The notes under the pieces are model-generated. The model saw only the letters and a program-made list of their open reading frames with translations. It had not been told where the DNA came from and did not search any database. From CALCHX01 sp035761165 (GTDB lineage: Bacteria > Gemmatimonadota > Gemmatimonadetes > Gemmatimonadales > Gemmatimonadaceae): a DNA stretch of 6,718 bases. The position numbers and the translations under genes were made by a program. Of the stretch, positions 1 to 5,079 are shown one piece after another. Within the stretch, counting starts at the first letter, position 1. The number at the start of each line of letters is the position of its first letter. The stretch is from contig DASTRO010000294.1 of the NCBI GenBank assembly GCA_035761165.1, positions 1 to 6,718 on the forward strand, in the 5' to 3' direction.

Positions 1-87
1 GCCCCCACGCGGGACGATACCCGGACCGGCGTCGGTCGCCCGTACCCGAATCCCGCCGCCGTCATCCTCCGCGCCCGCCCCACATGA
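1..87 (+). CDS. C-terminal end of an upstream gene (partial, unknown product)
   Basis: Reading from base 1 gives 28 sense codons and then TGA at 85-87. The tail ends in NPAAVILRARPT. 24 of the 28 codons end in G or C, and the composition is mixed (V, I, L, Y, N, D), unlike the Arg/Pro-rich readings of the other frames; this is the usual signature of a real gene at this GC content. Its stop overlaps the ATG of the M16 peptidase gene in an ATGA junction, the commonest form of translational coupling. Too little is present to name a family. The start lies outside the window. The alternative is non-coding leader DNA that happens to be open. Confidence 0.55.
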   Translation, partial: APTRDDTRTGVGRPYPNPAAVILRARPT

Positions 88-2726
88 CCCTCGTGTCCGC
101 CCCGCTCCCGCCCGTGCTCGATCCCGCCACCGTGCTGCGGACGCGGCTCGCCAACGGCCTCACCGTGCTCGTGCGCCGCGACGCGTCCGCTCCCGTGGCC
201 GCCGTCGTGACGTACGTGAAGGCCGGCTACTTCGACGAGACCGACGACGTCGCCGGCATCTCGCACGTGCTCGAGCACATGTTCTTCAAGGGCACGCCGA
301 CGCGCGGCGTCGGCGAGATCGCCAGGCAGACCAAGGCGAGCGGCGGCTACCTGAACGCGCACACGAGCTACGACCACACCACCTACTACGCCGTGCTGCC
401 GAGCAGCGGCTTCGCGGCCGGGCTGGAGGTGCAGGCCGACGCCTACGCCAACTCCCTCATCGACGCCGGCGAGCTGCGCAAGGAGCTCGAGGTCATCATC
501 CAGGAGGCGAAGCGCAAGGCGGACAACCCGCACGCCGTGGCCGTCGAGACGCTCTACGAGGTGCTCCACGACCGCCATCGCATGCGCCGCTGGCGCATCG
601 GCCACGAGCCGGGGCTCCGCGCGCTCACGCGCGACGCGCTGCTCGCCTTCTATCGCAACTTCTACCGGCCGAGCAACACCATCCTGGCCATCGTCGGCGA
701 CGTGGACGTGGAGCGCACGCTGGCCGACGTCGAGCGGCTCTACGGCGCGCTCCCCGACGGCGCGGTGGTGCGCACGCCGGGCCCGGCGGAGCCGGAGCAC
801 GCCGACTTCCGCTACCGCGAGTGGACGGGCGACATCGCCCAGACGCAGCTCGCCGCCGGGTGGCGCACCCCCGGCCTGCTGCACCCCGACACCCCGCTGC
901 TCGACGTCGTGGGCGCGGTGTTGGGCAGTGGCCGCGCGTCGCGCCTCTACCGCGCCGTGCGCGAGCGCAAGCTGGCCGCCGCGATCACCGCCTATGACTA
1001 CACGCCGGATGGCGTCGGCGTCTTCGTGCTGCACGCCGAGACGCCGGTGGACACCGCCGTCGAGGCGGCGCGCGCGACGTGGGCGCAGCTGCGCAACCTG
1101 CTGGACGAGGGGGTGGGCGACCAGGAGGTGGAGCGCGCGCGGCGCCTCTTCGAGGCCCGCTGGCTGCGCCGGCTGGAGACGATGGAGGGGCAGGCCAACT
1201 ACCTGGCCGAGTGGGAGGCGGCGGGCGACTGGCGGCTGGGGGAGCGCTACCTGGAGCGCCTGCTGAGCGCGACCGCGAGCACGGTGGGCGAGGTGGCGCG
1301 CCGCTACCTGACGCCCGACCGCGCGGGGCTGGTGGTCTACCGGCCAGCGGGCGCGCCGCGCTTCGCCGCCGACGGCGACGCCGCGCGGGCGCGGCTCCGC
1401 GACGCGCCGGCGCTGCCGCTGGCCCCCACCCCCGCGCGGCAGGCCGCGGCGAGCGCGCGCGGCAGCGCGCCGACGCTGGAGTGTCGCGAGGCCGGCGTCC
1501 ACGTCTACCGCACCGCCGACGGGCTGCCGCTGCTCGTCTGGCCCAAGCCCGGCGCCACCATCACCTATGCCGGCGTCTTCGTGGCCGGCGGCGCGGGGGA
1601 GGAGCCGCGGCCCGAGGCGGGGCTCACCAAGCTGCTCACGCGCACCGCGCTCAAGGGCACCGAGCGGCGCACGGCGACGCAGATCGCCGAGGACGCGGAG
1701 CTCGTCGGCGCCTCGCTCGGCGGCTCCGTCTCGGCGGACAGCTTCGGCTGGTCGGTCTCGGTGCCGGCGCCGCACACCATCGCCGCCCTCGACCTGCTGG
1801 CCGACGTCGTCCAGCACGCCACCATTCCCGAGGAGGCCTTCGAGACGGAGCGCACGATCGCCCTGGCCGACGTCGCCGCGCTGCGCGACGACATGTATCG
1901 CCAGCCGATGCGCCTGCTGCTCGACGCGGCGTACGACGGGCATCCGTACGGCACCCCCAGCTCGGGGGACGAGACGTCGCTGGCCGCGCTCACCGCCGAC
2001 GCCGTCCGCGCCTGGCACGAGCGGCGGGTGCGCGGCGGGCGGGTGGTGGTGGGCCTGGTCGGCGACGGCGACCCGGACGAGCTGGCGGCGCTGGCCGCGC
2101 GTCACTTCGCCGCGCTCCGGGAGGGGGAGTGGGCGCCCGGCGTGCCGCCGGTCTGGCCGGCCGCCGGCGCGCAGCGCGTGGAGCCGCGCGACAAGGCGCA
2201 GACGGCGCTCGCGCTGGCCTTCCCGGGTCCCGGCCGCCGCGACCCGGCGCGCTTCGCCGCCGAGCTGCTGGCCGGCGTGGCGAGTGGCCTCGGCGGCCGC
2301 TTCTTCGAGGAGCTGCGCGACCGGCAGTCGCTGGCCTACACCGTCCATGCACACGCCAGCGAGCGCGTGTTGGGCGGCCTGTTCAGCGCCTACATCGCCA
2401 CCTCGCCGGAGCAGGAGGAGCGCGCCCGCGTCGGCCTGCTGGGCGAGTTCGCGCGTCTGCGCGAGCAGCCGGTGACGGCCGACGAGCTGCAGCGCGCCAA
2501 GACCTACGCCCTGGGCACGCACGCCATCGCCCGCGAGCGCGGCGGCAGCCGGCTGGGGGAGATGGTGGACGTCTGGCTCGCCGGCACCGGGCTGGCGGAG
2601 CTGGCGGAATACGAGACGCGCATCGCCGCGGTGACGGTCGAGGACGTGCAGGCGCTGGCCGCGCGCTACTTCGACCCGGCGTGGCGGGTGGAGGGCGTGG
2701 TGCGGGGGACCGGGCGGAAGGTCTGA
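84..2726 (+). CDS. M16 family zinc metallopeptidase (pitrilysin/insulinase type), two fused M16 units
   Basis: This is an 880-residue zinc endopeptidase of family M16, which degrades or processes peptides inside a closed two-halved chamber. The inverted zinc motif HVLEH lies at residues 61-65 (H61, E64, H65), and the third ligand is E141 in VIIQEAKR, at the usual spacing. The second domain of the first half shows the family signature FYRPSNTILAIVGDVD at about 193-208. An Ala/Pro-rich linker (about 430-465) leads to a second M16 unit (about 470-880). There AGLTKLLTRTALKGT (512-526) aligns with AGISHVLEHMFFKGT (57-71), so H61, E64 and H65 become K516, T519 and R520: this unit cannot bind zinc. 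It keeps ELRDRQSLAY (R745, Y752), the R/Y pair that positions substrate in the family. The start is the first in-frame ATG before the conserved domain. There is no Shine-Dalgarno, which fits coupling to the upstream gene through the ATGA overlap. No signal peptide is visible, so a cytoplasmic location is likely, although many related bacterial proteins are exported. Function is sure at family level; the natural substrate is unknown. Confidence 0.95.
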   Translation: MTLVSAPLPPVLDPATVLRTRLANGLTVLVRRDASAPVAAVVTYVKAGYFDETDDVAGISHVLEHMFFKGTPTRGVGEIARQTKASGGYLNAHTSYDHTTYYAVLPSSGFAAGLEVQADAYANSLIDAGELRKELEVIIQEAKRKADNPHAVAVETLYEVLHDRHRMRRWRIGHEPGLRALTRDALLAFYRNFYRPSNTILAIVGDVDVERTLADVERLYGALPDGAVVRTPGPAEPEHADFRYREWTGDIAQTQLAAGWRTPGLLHPDTPLLDVVGAVLGSGRASRLYRAVRERKLAAAITAYDYTPDGVGVFVLHAETPVDTAVEAARATWAQLRNLLDEGVGDQEVERARRLFEARWLRRLETMEGQANYLAEWEAAGDWRLGERYLERLLSATASTVGEVARRYLTPDRAGLVVYRPAGAPRFAADGDAARARLRDAPALPLAPTPARQAAASARGSAPTLECREAGVHVYRTADGLPLLVWPKPGATITYAGVFVAGGAGEEPRPEAGLTKLLTRTALKGTERRTATQIAEDAELVGASLGGSVSADSFGWSVSVPAPHTIAALDLLADVVQHATIPEEAFETERTIALADVAALRDDMYRQPMRLLLDAAYDGHPYGTPSSGDETSLAALTADAVRAWHERRVRGGRVVVGLVGDGDPDELAALAARHFAALREGEWAPGVPPVWPAAGAQRVEPRDKAQTALALAFPGPGRRDPARFAAELLAGVASGLGGRFFEELRDRQSLAYTVHAHASERVLGGLFSAYIATSPEQEERARVGLLGEFARLREQPVTADELQRAKTYALGTHAIARERGGSRLGEMVDVWLAGTGLAELAEYETRIAAVTVEDVQALAARYFDPAWRVEGVVRGTGRKV

Positions 2727-2738
2727 GCGCTCGACGCC

Positions 2739-2759
2739 GGCCGCGACCTGCCCGCGGCC
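2739..2759 (+). terminator. Candidate GC-rich terminator or mRNA 3' hairpin after the M16 gene
   Basis: GGCCGCG (2739-2745) and CGCGGCC (2753-2759) form a perfect 7-bp all-GC stem with a 7-nt loop, starting 12 nt after the M16 stop codon. The position suits a transcription end or a stabilising 3' structure. No T-run follows, so it is not a canonical intrinsic terminator, and in DNA this GC-rich such stems also arise by chance. Confidence 0.35.
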
Positions 2760-2806
2760 TGACACCGCCAGGGAGCGGCCGTACCATGGCACGACGTTAG
2801 GCGATT

Positions 2807-2841
2807 CCGCCGGCCGCGGTGCGTGGCTGGCCGACCGGCGG
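2807..2841 (+). repeat. Inverted repeat in the gap before gene A
   Basis: CCGCCGG (2807-2813) and CCGGCGG (2835-2841) can pair as a 7-bp stem around 21 nt. It lies about 80 nt upstream of the start of gene A, within the 196-nt gap 2727-2922. It could be a leader structure or a protein site. The long loop and GC bias make chance a real alternative. No convincing promoter hexamers or further genes are visible in this gap. Confidence 0.25.
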
Positions 2842-2909
2842 TGAGCGCACGATCCGAACGCGCCACATCCGCCGGGAGTGTGACGAGTCGTGGCTGCGAT
2901 CCTTCGCAC

Positions 2910-2914
2910 GGAGG
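2910..2914 (+). promoter_or_regulatory. Shine-Dalgarno site of gene A (decides the start)
   Basis: GGAGG at 2910-2914 stands 8 nt before the ATG at 2923. This favours 2923 over the in-frame GTG at 2890, which lies upstream of the site, and over the ATG at 2971, which has no such site. Confidence 0.7.
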
Positions 2915-2922
2915 CGATCGTG

Positions 2923-3945
2923 ATGCATGCCCGATCCCGCGCCGCCGAATACGGCGTCTCGCGCGTCGCCATGGCGACGATCCGCCTCGCCCCGCTGCTC
3001 GCGGTGCTCGCCGCCGTCCCGACCGCCCACGCACAGGTCCAGGCGCGGTCGGAGATCGAGGTCCGGCAGCAGGCGGTGGATCCGAACGTGGCACCGGGCA
3101 CCCTCACGCTCACCGGCGCCGTGTCCGACGCCGCCGGCCGGCCCGTCGTGGGTGCCGAAGCTCAGGTGGACGGGCGCCGCTCGGCGCTGACGGACACCAC
3201 CGGCCGCTTCACGCTCCGCGGCGTCCCGTTCGGGCCCGCGACACTCGTCGTGCGGCGCATCGGCTACGAGCGGGCCGCCATGGACGTCGCGCCGACGCAG
3301 CCGGGCCTGCGCGTCGAGCTGGCGGTGCGACTCGCCGAGTCGTCGTTCCGGCTGCCCTCGGTGCTGGTGGAAGGGAAGGCCTACGACCAGGGCCTCTGGA
3401 AGGCTGGCTTCTACAAGCGCCAGCGCGTGGGCTTCGGCACGTACTTCGATCCCGATTTTCTCGCGCACTACGGCGGCGCCAGCCTGGCCACCCTGGTGCG
3501 GGAAGTGCCGAGGGTGCACGTGGAGCGCCATGGCAACCAGGAGTACGCCTATGGTCGCCTCGCCGGCGCCGCGTGCCGCTTGAACGTCTACGTGGACGGT
3601 GTGTTCCGGCGTGACGCGATGGCGAGCCAGGGATCTGGGGGCAGGGGCGTCGGGCTGGACGTGCTGCTGCCGAAGGACGAGCTCTACGCGGTGGAGGTCT
3701 ATCCGACGGTGAACTCCGTGCCCGCGGAGTTCACCCGCATCGGCCCGAGTGCCAACCCCGGCGTGAATCTCAGCAGTCCGGCCCACCGGATTCCGCTCCC
3801 CGCCCACATCTACACTGCCGAGCGCAGCAGGCGCGAGAAGGACGGGGAGCTGATCAACAGTGATGCCGCCTGCGGGGCCATCGTGATCTGGACGCGGTAC
3901 GGCATGGCGTTCCGCGCGGGGAGCGATTCCTCGCGCGCACGCTGA
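2923..3945 (+). CDS. Gene A: exported carboxypeptidase-regulatory-like plus TonB-receptor plug-like protein without a barrel
   Basis: The product has 340 residues. Residues 1-37 form a Sec signal peptide with a hydrophobic core (RLAPLLAVLAAVP) and an AHA|Q cleavage site. Residues about 58-136 match the carboxypeptidase-regulatory-like (prealbumin-like beta sandwich) fold, with GAVSDAAGRPVVGAEAQV, then TDTTGRFTLRGVPFGPATL, then VRRIGYE. LPSVLVEGK (144-152) sits where the TonB-box-like VVVTG strand precedes the plug in SusC-like receptors. Residues about 165-325 read like a plug domain: LATLVREVPRVHVE (188-201), NVYVDGVF (221-228), LYAVEVYP (254-261) and CGAIVIWTR (317-325). A full receptor would continue with a barrel of 500 or more residues; here the protein stops. 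C218 and C317 are the only cysteines and may pair in the periplasm. Gene B follows after 50 nt and is a close paralogue, so both are probably cotranscribed. The domain calls follow known families; the role (accessory plug, adaptor or ligand-binding protein) is not established. Confidence 0.88.
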   Translation: MHARSRAAEYGVSRVAMATIRLAPLLAVLAAVPTAHAQVQARSEIEVRQQAVDPNVAPGTLTLTGAVSDAAGRPVVGAEAQVDGRRSALTDTTGRFTLRGVPFGPATLVVRRIGYERAAMDVAPTQPGLRVELAVRLAESSFRLPSVLVEGKAYDQGLWKAGFYKRQRVGFGTYFDPDFLAHYGGASLATLVREVPRVHVERHGNQEYAYGRLAGAACRLNVYVDGVFRRDAMASQGSGGRGVGLDVLLPKDELYAVEVYPTVNSVPAEFTRIGPSANPGVNLSSPAHRIPLPAHIYTAERSRREKDGELINSDAACGAIVIWTRYGMAFRAGSDSSRAR

Positions 3946-3946
3946 C

Positions 3947-3964
3947 AATCGATGCGTAATCGAT
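3947..3964. promoter_or_regulatory. Paired AATCGAT direct repeat, candidate operator
   Basis: AATCGAT occurs at 3947-3953 and again at 3958-3964, an 11-nt period or about one helical turn. Each copy contains the palindrome ATCGAT. The site begins 2 nt after the stop of gene A, 32 nt before the start of gene B, and is an AT-richer island in GC-rich DNA. It may be a regulator site or part of a promoter giving gene B separate control. Function is inferred from shape only. Confidence 0.3.
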
Positions 3965-3982
3965 CGCACGGTTCCAGCACTT

Positions 3983-3994
3983 GGGGGAGGGGGG
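3983..3994 (+). promoter_or_regulatory. G-rich Shine-Dalgarno tract of gene B (decides the start)
   Basis: Five G (3983-3987), one A, then six G (3989-3994) stand immediately before C and the ATG at 3996. The core GGAGG at 3986-3990 is 5 nt from that ATG. This favours 3996 over the in-frame TTG at 3981, which precedes the site. Confidence 0.7.
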
Positions 3995-3995
3995 C

Positions 3996-4982
3996 ATGAG
4001 ACGCCAGCTGGTGCGCATCGTCGTCGCGATCCTGTCTCGCTTCGCACGACCGAGCATCACGGTGGCCATGGTGCTCGCCCTGCCGGCCGTCGCGCCGACG
4101 GCCGGCGCGCAGATCCAGGTCCAATCGCAGACGCCGGACTCGAGCGCGGCACCCGGCACCATCACGCTCACGGGAACTGTCCGCGATGCCTCCGGACGCC
4201 CGACCGTGGGCGCCGAAGCGCGAGTGGACCAGCGACGAGCGGCGCTGACCGACACGACGGGGCGCTTCCTGCTGCGCAACGTGCCATTTGGCCCGGTGGA
4301 GCTCGTCGTGCGGCGGATTGGCTACGAGCGCGCGACACTGGAGCTCGCACCCGAGCAGCCGGGCCTGCGCATCGAGCTGGCCGTGCGACTCACCGAGTCG
4401 TCCGTCACACTTCCCTCAGTTCTGGTAGAGGGAAAGGCGTACGATCAGGGACTCTGGGAGGTGGGCTTCTACAAACGCCAGCGCGTGGGTTCCGGCACGT
4501 ACTTCGACCCGGACTTCCTGCAGCACTACGGTGGTGCCAGCGTGGCCACCCTGGTGCGGGAAGTGCCGCGCATCTACGTGGAGCGATACAACAACCAGGA
4601 GTACGCCTACGGCCGGGTCGCCGGTGCCCCGTGTCGGATGAACATCTATGTCGATGGCTTCTTCCGGCGTGATGCCATGCCCGGCTCGAATGGAGACAAG
4701 GGGACCGGGCTCGACGTGCTGCTGCCGAAGGACGAGATCTACGCGGTGGAGGTCTATCCGTCCGTGAACTTCGTGCCATCGGAGTTCACGCGCATGGGCC
4801 CGAAGGCCGGGCGCCAGCTCTCGACGCCGAGAATCCCGCTCCCGGGCGCGCACCCGCTCCAGGATTCGCGCTGGTCGGTCGATGAGGTCACCAACAACGA
4901 CGCCGCTTGTGGGGCGGTCGTGATCTGGACACGCCACGGCATGGCGCTCCGCGCCGGGAGCGATTCCGCGCGCACGCCCTGA
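3996..4982 (+). CDS. Gene B: paralogue of gene A, exported plug-like protein without a barrel
   Basis: The product has 328 residues with the same architecture as gene A. The signal peptide covers residues 1-38 (basic MRRQLVR start, hydrophobic stretch, AGA|Q cleavage). The regulatory-like beta domain covers about 54-131, with TVRDASGRPTVGAEARV and TDTTGRFLLRNVPFGP. LPSVLVEGK (139-147) is the TonB-box-like strand. The plug-like part covers about 158-313, with ATLVREVPRIYVE (184-196), NIYVDGFF (216-223), IYAVEVYP (248-255) and CGAVVIWTR (305-313). From PGT (53-55) to MGP (267-269) I count about 49 differences from gene A in roughly 218 aligned positions, about 77% identity. The first 15 or so mature residues and the stretch between EFTR and DAACG differ most. 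C213 and C305, the only cysteines, match those of A. The gene lies 50 nt downstream of A and faces the next gene convergently. Cellular role unknown; a full TonB-dependent receptor is excluded by length. Confidence 0.88.
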   Translation: MRRQLVRIVVAILSRFARPSITVAMVLALPAVAPTAGAQIQVQSQTPDSSAAPGTITLTGTVRDASGRPTVGAEARVDQRRAALTDTTGRFLLRNVPFGPVELVVRRIGYERATLELAPEQPGLRIELAVRLTESSVTLPSVLVEGKAYDQGLWEVGFYKRQRVGSGTYFDPDFLQHYGGASVATLVREVPRIYVERYNNQEYAYGRVAGAPCRMNIYVDGFFRRDAMPGSNGDKGTGLDVLLPKDEIYAVEVYPSVNFVPSEFTRMGPKAGRQLSTPRIPLPGAHPLQDSRWSVDEVTNNDAACGAVVIWTRHGMALRAGSDSARTP

Positions 4983-5023
4983 CCCGTCACCGCCTCACAC
5001 GAGCGTTCCTCGCACGATCCGCC

Positions 5024-5079
5024 CCCTCGTCGCTCATCGCTCGCCGCTCGCCGCTCGCCGCTCGTCGCTCGTCGCTCAC
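5024..5079. repeat. 7-bp tandem repeat, consensus CGCTCGY
   Basis: Seven consecutive 7-bp units run from 5031 to 5079: CGCTCAT, three CGCTCGC, two CGCTCGT, and CGCTCAC. A one-mismatch unit, CCCTCGT, lies at 5024-5030. On the minus strand the units read as variants of RCGAGCG. The array fills most of the convergent gap 4983-5075 and its last unit contains the TGA stop (5076-5078) of the minus-strand gene. No separate gene or strong terminator hairpin is visible in the rest of the gap. Confidence 0.9.

Noticed and set aside
1079..2800. Long plus-strand open frame of 573 codons inside the M16 gene
   Set aside because: Its product is almost only Ala, Arg and Gly, and it overlaps an unmistakable M16 peptidase in another frame; long shadows are normal at this GC content.
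2890..2922. Upstream GTG start for gene A
   Set aside because: It lies before the GGAGG site at 2910-2914 and would add residues ahead of an already complete signal peptide.
2923..3945. Gene A as a complete TonB-dependent receptor or as a broken one
   Set aside because: It is far too short for a barrel, and the second intact copy of the same length shows that it is a finished gene rather than debris.
3981..3995. TTG start for gene B
   Set aside because: The TTG and its next codons are the ribosome-binding tract itself; the ATG at 3996 opens with a basic MRRQLVR signal start.
2797..4047. Minus-strand open frame of 416 codons opposite gene A, with a similar antisense frame opposite gene B at 4416-4937
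   Set aside because: The similarity of the two antisense products follows from the paralogy of A and B. The differences fall at sense third positions, showing selection on the sense proteins.
4945..4962. CGCTCC/GGAGCG hairpin near the end of gene B as terminator
   Set aside because: It is inside the coding sequence (ALRAGSDS), has no T-run, and the matching region of A is only partly paired.
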